Origin: Firmicutes bacterium UBA3738
Lineage (GTDB): Bacteria; Bacillota; Clostridia; Peptostreptococcales; Anaerovoracaceae
DNA length: 13,897 nt
Assembly (NCBI GenBank): GCA_002372505.1
Contig: DFGY01000024.1
Location: 1 to 13,897 of the forward strand
Direction of reading: 5' to 3'
The notes below the pieces were generated by a model. The model was given only the letters and a program-made list of their open reading frames with translations, searched no databases and was not told the origin of the DNA. Every line of letters begins with the position of its first letter. Position 1 is the stretch's first letter. The translations under genes were made by a program, and so were the position numbers. Shown piece by piece: positions 5,491 to 12,124 of this stretch.

Positions 5491-6759
5491 ATGACGAAAT
5501 ATTTAGTGCAAAACAGTGGACCGCTGCACGGCATTGTGGAAATAAGCGGCTCTAAAAATTCCGTGCTTCCTATTCTTGCGGCATCAATTCTCAGCAGTGA
5601 GGAGTGCCAGCTGGAGGATGTACCGGGATTAAAAGATGTAGACATAATGTGCGAGCTTATAGAATCTTTGGGTGTAAAGGTTCAAAGAAACATTGAGGAA
5701 AACACGGCAACTATAAATGCCGGCATAATAGAGTCATCGGTGGCACCGGACGATCTCGTAATGAAAATGAGAGCATCCATGGTAGTCATGGGACCTTTGC
5801 TTGCAAGAACGGGCAAGGCTCAGATTCATCTTCCCGGCGGATGCGCAATAGGGGACAGACCTGTTGAGCTCCACTTTAAAGGCCTCAAGGCTCTGGGTGC
5901 GGAAATTGACGTTAGCGACGAGGGTCTTGTCACAAGTAAGACCGACGGCCTTTACGGAGCGGATATTTATCTGGATTTTCCCAGCGTTGGAGCTACGGAG
6001 AATATTATAATGGCAGCTTCCCTGGCAACAGGGACGACTCTTCTTGAAAATGCGGCTCAGGAACCGGAGATTGTTGATTTGTGCAATTTCCTCAATAAGA
6101 TGGGAGCTCGCATAAAGGGCGCAGGAACGGACACCATTAAAATAGAAGGGGTCAAAGAATTAAAAGGTGCCAACCATGTAGTTATACCCGACCGTATCGA
6201 GGCGGGCACCTTCATGGTAGCCGCAGCCATTACAAGGGGAACTATTCTCATTAAGAATATGCTGCCCGACCATGTTAAACCCATTATTGCAAAACTCCGT
6301 GAATGCGGCTGTGAAATATACGCGACCGATGAAGGAGTCATAGTAGATGCGGAAGGAAAGGATTTAAAATCAACGGATATTAAGACTCTTCCTTATCCGG
6401 GATTCCCCACGGACATTCAGTCTCCGTTTATGGCCCTCCTCACTACAGTAGAGGGAAGAAGCGCTGTTATAGAAACTGTCTTTGAAAACAGGTATATGCA
6501 CGTCAAGGAGCTGAAGCGAATGGGCGCTGACATAACCGTAAAGGACAGATGCGCAATAATAAACGGCAAGGCCGAGCTGAAAGGCGCCAAGGTGGATGCC
6601 ACGGACCTTAGAGCAGGAGCCGCAGTGGTACTGGCAGGTCTTGTAGCCAAGGGCGTTACGGAAGTGGATCAGATTTATCACATAGAGCGAGGATATGAGA
6701 ATTTCGTTGAAAAAATCACCGCTCTTGGAGGCATAATAAAAAAAGTAGAAAACGCATAA
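5491..6759 (+). CDS. murA: UDP-N-acetylglucosamine 1-carboxyvinyltransferase
   Basis: MurA transfers enolpyruvate from PEP to UDP-GlcNAc, the first committed step of peptidoglycan synthesis, in the cytosol. The 422-aa protein is full length. Catalytic features are present: K22-N23 in SGSKNS, R94 in KMRAS, the PEP-attacking loop cysteine C118 in PGGCAIGDRP (E. coli Cys115 equivalent, the fosfomycin target) and the late DLRAGAA arginine (about R400). The Cys, not Asp, at the active loop predicts fosfomycin sensitivity of this enzyme, an inference from the family. The ATG at 5491 has no clear ribosome binding site and lies 5 nt after abrB, so it may depend on re-initiation. Firmicutes often have two murA paralogues; which one this is cannot be decided here. 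Confidence 0.96.
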   Translation: MTKYLVQNSGPLHGIVEISGSKNSVLPILAASILSSEECQLEDVPGLKDVDIMCELIESLGVKVQRNIEENTATINAGIIESSVAPDDLVMKMRASMVVMGPLLARTGKAQIHLPGGCAIGDRPVELHFKGLKALGAEIDVSDEGLVTSKTDGLYGADIYLDFPSVGATENIIMAASLATGTTLLENAAQEPEIVDLCNFLNKMGARIKGAGTDTIKIEGVKELKGANHVVIPDRIEAGTFMVAAAITRGTILIKNMLPDHVKPIIAKLRECGCEIYATDEGVIVDAEGKDLKSTDIKTLPYPGFPTDIQSPFMALLTTVEGRSAVIETVFENRYMHVKELKRMGADITVKDRCAIINGKAELKGAKVDATDLRAGAAVVLAGLVAKGVTEVDQIYHIERGYENFVEKITALGGIIKKVENA

Positions 6760-6776
6760 AAAAATATGCGTTTTTT
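6749..6776 (+). terminator. Rho-independent terminator overlapping the murA stop
   Basis: AAAACGCATA (6749-6758) pairs with TATGCGTTTT (6765-6774) around an A6 loop, followed by further T residues to 6776. The murA stop codon TAA (6757-6759) lies inside the hairpin. It closes the DUF948-abrB-murA unit. Confidence 0.88.
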
Positions 6777-6778
6777 CC

Positions 6779-6807
6779 TTGACAAAAGGAAATAGTTAGT
6801 GTACACT
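6779..6807 (+). promoter_or_regulatory. Near-consensus promoter upstream of a short non-coding unit
   Basis: A perfect -35, TTGACA (6779-6784), is followed after exactly 17 bp by TACACT (6802-6807), which keeps the T, A, A and T positions most important in a -10. Transcription would begin near 6814. It starts 3 nt after the murA terminator. The -10 is embedded in the palindrome at 6795-6810, so a bound regulator would block RNA polymerase. Confidence 0.75.
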
Positions 6808-6830
6808 AACGTCAGTTAGAAAGAACTAAC
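6795..6830 (+). promoter_or_regulatory. Two operator-like palindromes, GTTAG-N6-CTAAC
   Basis: The first, GTTAGTGTACACTAAC at 6795-6810, is a perfect 16-bp palindrome lying over the -10 element. The second, GTTAG-AAAGAA-CTAAC at 6815-6830, has the same half-sites and spacing and covers about +2 to +17 of the predicted transcript. Their centres are 20 bp apart, about two helical turns, so dimers would bind on the same DNA face. This geometry is typical of operators for dimeric repressors of the TetR or MarR type; the family is an inference, and no such regulator is encoded in the window. Confidence 0.75.
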
Positions 6831-6906
6831 CGCTCAACGAAATGAGCATCCTCCAAGATAATCTTAGACAGTAAAGATCCCGGATATAGGCGGGATTTTT
6901 ATTTTG
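6814..6906 (+). ncRNA. Candidate small RNA or leader transcript between murA and the fumarase genes
   Basis: The predicted transcript runs from ~6814 to the terminator at 6873-6905, about 90 nt. It would fold into hairpin 1 (GUUAG 6815-6819 with CUAAC 6826-6830), hairpin 2 (GCUCA 6832-6836 with UGAGC 6843-6847), an unpaired stretch holding CCUCC (6850-6854, complementary to a Shine-Dalgarno core), and the terminator hairpin. No gene of ordinary size is present; the only ATG frame, 6842-6874, encodes ten residues and lacks a ribosome binding site. Alternatives are an attenuating leader for the fumarase operon or the remnant of a deleted repressor-regulated gene. Confidence 0.45.
6873..6905 (+). 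terminator. Rho-independent terminator of the short unit
   Basis: AAAGATCCCG (6873-6882) pairs with CGGGATTTTT (6891-6900), one G-U pair included, around the 8-nt loop GATATAGG, followed by ATTTT. It would stop transcripts from the promoter at 6779 before they reach the fumarase genes, which have their own promoter downstream. Confidence 0.82.
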
Positions 6907-6926
6907 TAGTACGAAGCATGTATTTC

Positions 6927-6935
6927 TGTTATAAT
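6927..6935 (+). promoter_or_regulatory. Extended -10 promoter of the fumarase operon
   Basis: TGT-TATAAT (TG 6927-6928, hexamer 6930-6935) is identical to the element before the lipase gene. The nearest -35-like sequence, TTGTAG at 6904-6909, is 20 bp away and partly in the preceding terminator's T-tract. The predicted start near 6942 is directly at the GGAGG ribosome binding site (6943-6947), so the mRNA leader would be only about 11 nt. Confidence 0.65.
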
Positions 6936-6952
6936 ACTCTGTGGAGGTAATG

Positions 6953-7819
6953 ATGAGAGAAGTTGATGTAAAATTAATAACCGAGGCAGTGGCCAGGCTG
7001 GCTATAGATACCAATTACGACTTATCCCGGGATGTGAAAAGCTGCATTCACGATTGCAGGCTAAAGGAAATCCGGGAAGCCATGGATTCCGACAATTCCG
7101 GTCTGGCGGCGGACATACTCGGCATGATTGAAGATAATATTGAACTGGCGGCGGAAAAGAACATTCCCCTGTGCCAGGATACAGGTCTGGCCTGTGTGTT
7201 CATTGACATAGGTCAGGATGTGCATCTAACGGGCGGAGACCTGAGAGAGGCTATTAATGAAGGAGTGAGAAGGGGATACGAGGAAGGATATCTTCGTAAA
7301 TCCGTAGTGGCCGACCCCTTTACAAGAATCAATACCCAGGACAATACTCCGGCTCATATAGTCATGGACATAGTCCCGGGGGAGAATATAAAAATCACAG
7401 TGGCTCCAAAAGGATTCGGCTCTGAAAACATGAGCAGCATTAAAATGTTCCCGCCGGCAGCGGGCATTGAAGGTGCTAAGACTTTTATTGTTGAAACAGT
7501 AAAGAATGCCGGAGGAAATCCTTGTCCGCCAATAGTTGTGGGAGTAGGTATCGGCAGCACCTTTGACGGAGTAGCCCTTCTGGCCAAAAAGGCTCTGCTC
7601 CTGCCTCTGGATGAGAGGAACGAGGATCCCGCATATGCGGAAATGGAGGATGAGCTGCTGGAAAGAATAAACGAACTGGACATCGGCCCTCAGGGGTTCG
7701 GCGGTAAAACCACGGCTCTCGCCGTAAAGATTCTTACTGCACCTACTCACATTGCCGGGATGCCGGTCGCCGTTAACATTAACTGCCACGTACAGAGACA
7801 TAAAAGCGTAACGATATGA
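6953..7819 (+). CDS. Class I fumarate hydratase, alpha subunit (TtdA/FumA N-terminal type)
   Basis: This is the iron-sulfur subunit of an oxygen-sensitive hydro-lyase that interconverts fumarate and L-malate. The three cysteines that bind the [4Fe-4S] cluster are present: C74 (LCQDTG), C191 (NPCPP) and C278 (NINCHVQRH). The protein is about 288 aa, the size of split-type alpha subunits; in E. coli FumA alpha and beta are fused. ATG at 6953 is preferred because GGAGG at 6943-6947 leaves a 5-nt gap; the ATG at 6950 is also possible. The stop overlaps the beta-subunit start (ATGA, 7816-7819). The related L-tartrate dehydratase (TtdAB) has the same two-subunit design and cannot be excluded, but fumarase is the usual role in Clostridia. 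Confidence 0.9.
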   Translation: MREVDVKLITEAVARLAIDTNYDLSRDVKSCIHDCRLKEIREAMDSDNSGLAADILGMIEDNIELAAEKNIPLCQDTGLACVFIDIGQDVHLTGGDLREAINEGVRRGYEEGYLRKSVVADPFTRINTQDNTPAHIVMDIVPGENIKITVAPKGFGSENMSSIKMFPPAAGIEGAKTFIVETVKNAGGNPCPPIVVGVGIGSTFDGVALLAKKALLLPLDERNEDPAYAEMEDELLERINELDIGPQGFGGKTTALAVKILTAPTHIAGMPVAVNINCHVQRHKSVTI

Positions 7820-8340
7820 TTAAAATAGATTCACCATTTACAAAAGAAAAACTTGCCGGTCTTAAGGCGGGAGATAAGGTCAACATTTCAGGCATTATTT
7901 ACACTGCAAGAGACCAGGCTCACAAAAGACTTATAGAAATGCTGGCAAAGGGCGGAGAGCTGCCCTTTGACCTGACGGACGCAGGAATTTATTACGTAGG
8001 CCCGTCACCGGCTCACCCGGGATGTGTAATCGGCTCAGCCGGTCCCACCACCAGCTATAGAATGGATGCCTATGCCCCGGCTCTCCTGGACCACGGTCTT
8101 AAAGTAATGATAGGAAAGGGACCCAGATCTGAGTCCGTTATAGAGGCAATGAAGAGAAACGGGGCTGTTTACTTTGCAGCCATTGGAGGAGCAGGTGCCC
8201 TTATGTCTACAAGTATCGTTTCTTCCGAACTGATCGCTTTTGACGATCTTGGAACCGAAGCGGTAAGGAAGCTTATAGTTAAAGATATGCCCCTTATTGT
8301 CGCCATAGACAGTAAGGGCGGAAACTTGTATGAGAGATAA
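7816..8340 (+). CDS. Class I fumarate hydratase, beta subunit (TtdB/FumA C-terminal type)
   Basis: The 174-aa partner of the alpha subunit carries family motifs: ARDQAHKR (residues 31-38), GPTTSYRMD (76-84) and MIGKG (98-102), which contribute to substrate binding next to the alpha-subunit cluster. It starts within the alpha stop codon (ATGA), so the two are made in fixed ratio by coupled translation; no separate ribosome binding site is seen. The pair would act in the cytosol in the fumarate-malate segment of the incomplete TCA cycle or fermentation. Length and motifs are complete. Confidence 0.9.
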   Translation: MIKIDSPFTKEKLAGLKAGDKVNISGIIYTARDQAHKRLIEMLAKGGELPFDLTDAGIYYVGPSPAHPGCVIGSAGPTTSYRMDAYAPALLDHGLKVMIGKGPRSESVIEAMKRNGAVYFAAIGGAGALMSTSIVSSELIAFDDLGTEAVRKLIVKDMPLIVAIDSKGGNLYER

Positions 8341-8346
8341 AACAGG

Positions 8347-8372
8347 AAAGGTGCAAACAAAAAAGGTGCAAA
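8347..8372 (+). repeat. 11-bp tandem repeat before fbp
   Basis: AAAGGTGCAAA occurs at 8347-8357 and 8362-8372, 15 bp apart, in the gap between the fumarase beta gene and fbp. Each copy has an AAGGTG ribosome-binding-like core; the second ends one base before the ATG, leaving a rather short 4-nt spacing. Confidence 0.7.
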
Positions 8373-10322
8373 ATGGACAAGAATTTTTTAGAACTGCTTT
8401 CGGAAAAATTTCCCAATAAAATGGCAGCCACTGCTGAAATAATAAACTTAAGAGCCATACTGGCCCTGCCAAAGGGTACGGAGTATTTCTTAAGCGATCT
8501 CCACGGTGAGCACGAAGCCTTCATACACATGATAAAGAGTGCCTCGGGAGTCATTAAGGCAAAAATCGATGAAATCTATGATGATGAGCTTAGCGACGTA
8601 GAAAGAGATGAACTTGCAGCTCTCATCTATAATCCGGAGGCAGAAATAAAAAGGCGCAAGAAGTCTGAAGAAGATTTCGACAGATGGTGCTACATAGCCA
8701 TATTCAGACTCCTTCAGGTTTGCAAGGCTGTATCCACAAAGTACACCCGTTCAAAAGTAAGAAAAGCTCTTCCGAAATACTTTGGCTATGCCATGGACGA
8801 GCTGCTCCACGCCGACGATGAAGAAAACAGAACCCATTACTACGATGAAATCCTTCAGTCAATTGTTGACAGCGGAATGACAGAGGAATTCATCTGTGAA
8901 ATGAGCGAAACCATCAGCATGCTGGCAGTGGACAAGCTCCATATAATCGGCGACGTATTTGACAGAGGCGCCCACCCCGATGACATTATGGATTATCTCA
9001 TGAACTTCCACGATGTAGACTTTCAGTGGGGCAATCACGACGTGGTATGGATGGCAGCAGCGGCAGGTCACTGGGCCAGCATAGCCAATATGCTGAGAAT
9101 GAATATCAGCTACAACAACTTCGACATGCTGGAAATTGGCTACGGAATAAATCTCAGAGCCCTGGCCACCTTTGCCCAGGACGTTTACGGCGACGACCCC
9201 TGTGAATTCTTCAAGCCAAAAGTCCTGGACGAAAACAAGTTTGACCCGGTGGATGAAATGCTGGCTGCAAGAATGCACAAGGCAATCGCAATCTGCCAGT
9301 TCAAAATCGAAGGGCAGCGCATAAAGGCTCATCCTGAATACGAGCTTGATAACAGACTCCTTCTGGACAAGGTTGACTATAAGACCGGTACAGTGTCCAT
9401 TAAAGGTCAGGTCTATGAACTGAGGGACAAGAATTTCCCCACAGTTGACCCAAGCGATCCCTACAAGCTTTCTGAGGGTGAAGAGCAGCTGATGAGGGCT
9501 CTTGAGGCTTCAATCCGCAGGAGTAAAGAGCTACAGACCCACATCAGATTCATGTTCTCCCACGGATCACTTTATAAGATCTCAAACGGCAACCTGTTCT
9601 ACCATGGATGCATACCTATGGAAGAGGACGGTTCATTTACAAAGGTGAATATCAACGGCAAGACTTTCAGCGGCAAGAGCTACATGGATTATCTGGATCA
9701 GCAGATCAGGGCAGCCTACTACCGCTCAGATGACCTTGAGGAAAGTGGATACCCGGGAGACCTTGTGTGGTACCTGTGGCTGGGACCAAAATCGCCTCTC
9801 TTCGGTAAGGATCAGATGACTACATTTGAACGTCTCTTCATTGCAGACAAGGCTACTCACAAGGAAAATACAGTGCCTTATTATTCCCTGATAAAGGAGA
9901 GAAAACACTGCGAAACAATTCTCAGAGAGTTCGGTCTGGATATAGACTCAGGCAGAATATTAAACGGACACGTGCCTGTAAAAATCAAGGACGGCGAAAG
10001 TCCCATAAAGGGTGAGGGCAAGCTTTTCGTAATAGACGGCGGAATATCAAAGGCGTATCAGAAGACAACAGGTATAGCCGGATACACCTTTATTTACAAC
10101 TCCAGGCTCATGGCTCTGGCTGAGCACAAGCCCTACAGCCCCCTTCAGGAAGACGGCACCCAGGAGTTCACGCCTCCTGTAATTAAGACAGTAAGGGTGC
10201 TCCCCAAGAGGGTTACGGTATCGGACACGGAGCATGGTGAAGTACTCAAGAAAGAAATCCAGGAGCTCCGGGAACTGAACAAAGCATTCACCCGGGGAGA
10301 AATTAAAGAAATATACGAATAG
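8373..10322 (+). CDS. fbp: Fructose-1,6-bisphosphatase, class III
   Basis: FBPase III converts fructose-1,6-bisphosphate to fructose-6-phosphate in gluconeogenesis. This Firmicutes type, as in B. subtilis Fbp, is unrelated to the class I/II enzymes and belongs to the metallophosphoesterase fold. At 649 aa it is full length. Metal-binding motifs appear in order: SDLHGE (D42, H44), GDVFDRG (193-199), GNHD (220-223), FSHGS (H397) and NGHVPVK (H533). The ATG at 8373 follows a doubled AAGGTG sequence. It is 32 nt after the fumarase beta gene and probably co-transcribed with it, which would join two steps on the way from C4 acids to sugars; this functional link is an inference. No terminator was seen after it. 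Confidence 0.95.
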   Translation: MDKNFLELLSEKFPNKMAATAEIINLRAILALPKGTEYFLSDLHGEHEAFIHMIKSASGVIKAKIDEIYDDELSDVERDELAALIYNPEAEIKRRKKSEEDFDRWCYIAIFRLLQVCKAVSTKYTRSKVRKALPKYFGYAMDELLHADDEENRTHYYDEILQSIVDSGMTEEFICEMSETISMLAVDKLHIIGDVFDRGAHPDDIMDYLMNFHDVDFQWGNHDVVWMAAAAGHWASIANMLRMNISYNNFDMLEIGYGINLRALATFAQDVYGDDPCEFFKPKVLDENKFDPVDEMLAARMHKAIAICQFKIEGQRIKAHPEYELDNRLLLDKVDYKTGTVSIKGQVYELRDKNFPTVDPSDPYKLSEGEEQLMRALEASIRRSKELQTHIRFMFSHGSLYKISNGNLFYHGCIPMEEDGSFTKVNINGKTFSGKSYMDYLDQQIRAAYYRSDDLEESGYPGDLVWYLWLGPKSPLFGKDQMTTFERLFIADKATHKENTVPYYSLIKERKHCETILREFGLDIDSGRILNGHVPVKIKDGESPIKGEGKLFVIDGGISKAYQKTTGIAGYTFIYNSRLMALAEHKPYSPLQEDGTQEFTPPVIKTVRVLPKRVTVSDTEHGEVLKKEIQELRELNKAFTRGEIKEIYE

Positions 10323-10334
10323 AAATATGGGAAA

Positions 10335-10367
10335 AGTATTGCAATACTAAGGATTTTGTGATATGTT
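10335..10367 (+). promoter_or_regulatory. Promoter of the rimP-nusA-infB operon with palindromic -35
   Basis: TTGCAA (10339-10344), 17-bp spacer and TATGTT (10362-10367), with TG at 10359-10360 making an extended -10, form a credible sigma-A promoter. The -35 sits at the centre of the perfect 14-bp palindrome AGTATTGCAATACT (10335-10348). Transcription would start near 10374, leaving a leader of about 65 nt before rimP. Confidence 0.6.
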
Positions 10368-10389
10368 AACTACCGTAGAAGTTACAGTT

Positions 10390-10414
10390 GAGAGTGGGCC
10401 TTCAGCCCGCTCTT
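10390..10414 (+). promoter_or_regulatory. Leader hairpin upstream of rimP
   Basis: AGAGTGGGC (10391-10399) pairs with GCCCGCTCT (10405-10413) around loop CTTCA, giving a 9-bp stem with one U-G pair. Only TCTTATATATTG follows, so it lacks a proper T-tract and is a weak terminator at best. Hairpins of this kind are common before rimP in Clostridia to my recollection, which suggests an attenuator or mRNA-stability element; the mechanism is unknown. Confidence 0.55.
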
Positions 10415-10438
10415 ATATATTGTATGGAGTGTAAAGCA

Positions 10439-10903
10439 ATGGCGAAAAGAAGAATAACCGATATCGCCCGGGACATACTTGCGGATTACTTGCCCGATAA
10501 TGGATACAGCCTTTATCACAGTGAGTTCGTAAAGGAAGGCAGAGACTGGTTCCTCAGGATTTACATAGACAAGAATGAAGGACCAATGAGCACTTCCGAC
10601 TGCGAGACTATCAGCAGGTATTTATCGGACAAACTGGACGAGTGCGACCCTATTGAGAGAAATTACTATCTCGTGGTCTCATCTCCGGGCATAGACAGGG
10701 AGCTTTACACGCCTGAGCACTACCGCATGTTCATCGGAAGCGACGTGGACATTCATCTGTACAAGGCTGTTAACGGAGATAAAACTTTAACAGGTAAGCT
10801 CATCTCCTACGATGAAGAAAAACTGAGCATTGAAACAAATGGAGAGCAAATCGAATTACCGTTAAATGAAATATCGAAAACTAGACTGACAGTGGTTTTT
10901 TAA
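10439..10903 (+). CDS. rimP: Ribosome maturation factor RimP
   Basis: RimP is needed for assembly of the 30S subunit. The product, about 154 aa, has the N-terminal RimP domain with the family hallmark YYLVVSSPGIDREL (about residues 79-92) and the C-terminal SH3-like domain (about 95-154). The frame is open back to a TTG at 10388 and an ATG at 10424, but ATG 10439 is chosen because GGAG at 10426-10429 lies nine bases before it and MAKRRITDIA matches where RimP proteins begin. It is the first gene of the conserved rimP-nusA-rnpM-ylxQ-infB operon, 12 nt before nusA. Confidence 0.93.
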   Translation: MAKRRITDIARDILADYLPDNGYSLYHSEFVKEGRDWFLRIYIDKNEGPMSTSDCETISRYLSDKLDECDPIERNYYLVVSSPGIDRELYTPEHYRMFIGSDVDIHLYKAVNGDKTLTGKLISYDEEKLSIETNGEQIELPLNEISKTRLTVVF

Positions 10904-10915
10904 CAGGAGGAAAAA

Positions 10916-12124
10916 ATGAACAAGGAATTTTTTGAAGCTCTGGATCAGATAGCTGAAGAAAAGGGGATACCTCAGGAAAGCGTAACAGGAGCAATAGAGG
11001 CAGCGCTCCTGTCAGCCTACAAAAAGAGCTATGGATCCGACCAGAACGTACGTGTTGAAATCGACCGTGAAAATGAGACCATGAACGTATACTTGAGAAG
11101 GGACGTTGTGGAAGAGGTTGAAAACGAGGATACGGAAATATCCCTGGAGGAAGCACAGGAAATCGATCCCGAATATGAAATCGGCGATTACATAGACTTC
11201 GAAATAGAGCCGGCTGAATTTGGAAGAATAGCAGCTCAGTCAGCCCGCCAGGTAACACAGCAGCGTTTTAAGGAAGCTGAGCGCAACATGATTTACGAAG
11301 ACTTCTCCGATAAAATCGGCGAAGTTCTCACAGGTAAGGTTCAGAGAATACAGAGAGACACAATATACGTAAACATCGGCAGAGCAGAAGGTATTCTCAA
11401 GGAAAAGGAACAGGTGCCGGGAGAACACTTTAACGTTAACGACAGAATCAAGGTGTTCATTCTGGATGTAAAGAGAACCACAAAGGGACCACAGGTATTC
11501 CTGTCAAGAACCCATAAGGATCTGGTAAGAAAGCTCTTTGAAATGGAAGTGCCTGAAATAGAAGAAGGTCTGGTAGAAATTAAGAACATAGCCCGTGAGC
11601 CCGGCTCAAGAACGAAAATTGCCGTATACACAGCAGACGAAAACATCGATCCCGTCGGTGCATGTGTAGGAGCCAGAGGCGGAAGAGTCCAGGCAGTGGT
11701 AGATGAACTCTTTAACGAAAAAATTGACATCATTACATGGAGCGACGACCCATATGAACTCATAACAAACGTTTTGTCACCGGCTAATGTTGAAGAAGTA
11801 GTCGTAGACGAAGAAGAGAAAATGGCAAGAGTCATCGTACCTGACCACCAGCTGTCACTGGCCATCGGTAAGTCCGGACAGAACGTAAGACTGGCTGCAA
11901 GACTCTGCGGTTGGAAGATAGACATTAAGAGTCACTCCCAGAGCGAGGAAGCCGAAGAGCTTGAGGAAGAATTCGAAGTAGAAGAGGTTGAAACAGAAGA
12001 AGTCGAAGCAGAAGAAGTTGAAAACGAAGAAGTAGAAGAAGCTTCGGAGGAGGAAGAGTCGGACGACGACGACGATGATGACGACGACGACGAAAAAGAA
12101 GAGGAAGCCGATGACGAAGACTAA
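10916..12124 (+). CDS. nusA: Transcription termination/antitermination factor NusA with a long acidic tail
   Basis: NusA binds RNA polymerase and modulates pausing, termination and rRNA antitermination. The RNAP-binding N-terminal domain covers ~1-130, the S1 domain ~135-200 (GEVLTGKV...VFLSRTH), KH1 ~230-290 with the loop GARGGR near 252, and KH2 ~300-345 with AIGKSGQNVRLA (316-327). The tail after ~345 is unusual: four tandem EEVEx-type pentads (residues 356-375, bases 11981-12040), then ten consecutive Asp (383-392, bases 12062-12091) and more Asp/Glu to residue 402. Firmicutes NusA normally ends soon after KH2, so ~55 acidic residues are extra. AGGAGG precedes the ATG. The 3' end overlaps rnpM by 14 nt. 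Confidence 0.96.
   Translation: MNKEFFEALDQIAEEKGIPQESVTGAIEAALLSAYKKSYGSDQNVRVEIDRENETMNVYLRRDVVEEVENEDTEISLEEAQEIDPEYEIGDYIDFEIEPAEFGRIAAQSARQVTQQRFKEAERNMIYEDFSDKIGEVLTGKVQRIQRDTIYVNIGRAEGILKEKEQVPGEHFNVNDRIKVFILDVKRTTKGPQVFLSRTHKDLVRKLFEMEVPEIEEGLVEIKNIAREPGSRTKIAVYTADENIDPVGACVGARGGRVQAVVDELFNEKIDIITWSDDPYELITNVLSPANVEEVVVDEEEKMARVIVPDHQLSLAIGKSGQNVRLAARLCGWKIDIKSHSQSEEAEELEEEFEVEEVETEEVEAEEVENEEVEEASEEEESDDDDDDDDDDEKEEEADDED

Noticed and set aside
6873..6905. Classical riboswitch between murA and the fumarase genes
   Set aside because: The predicted transcript is short, with simple hairpins and no aptamer core that I recognise; it is better described as a small RNA or leader candidate.
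7226..7801. Reverse-strand frame of 191 codons opposite the fumarase alpha gene
   Set aside because: Shadow of a well-supported gene; no recognisable motif or ribosome binding site.
10388..10438. Upstream TTG/ATG starts for rimP
   Set aside because: The TTG lies inside the leader hairpin, and ATG 10424 overlaps the likely ribosome site; ATG 10439 matches both spacing and the family N-terminus.
12062..12091. Sequencing error or frameshift in the nusA poly-Asp run
   Set aside because: The frame remains open to a stop at 12124, the run mixes GAC and GAT codons, and the rnpM overlap is consistent.
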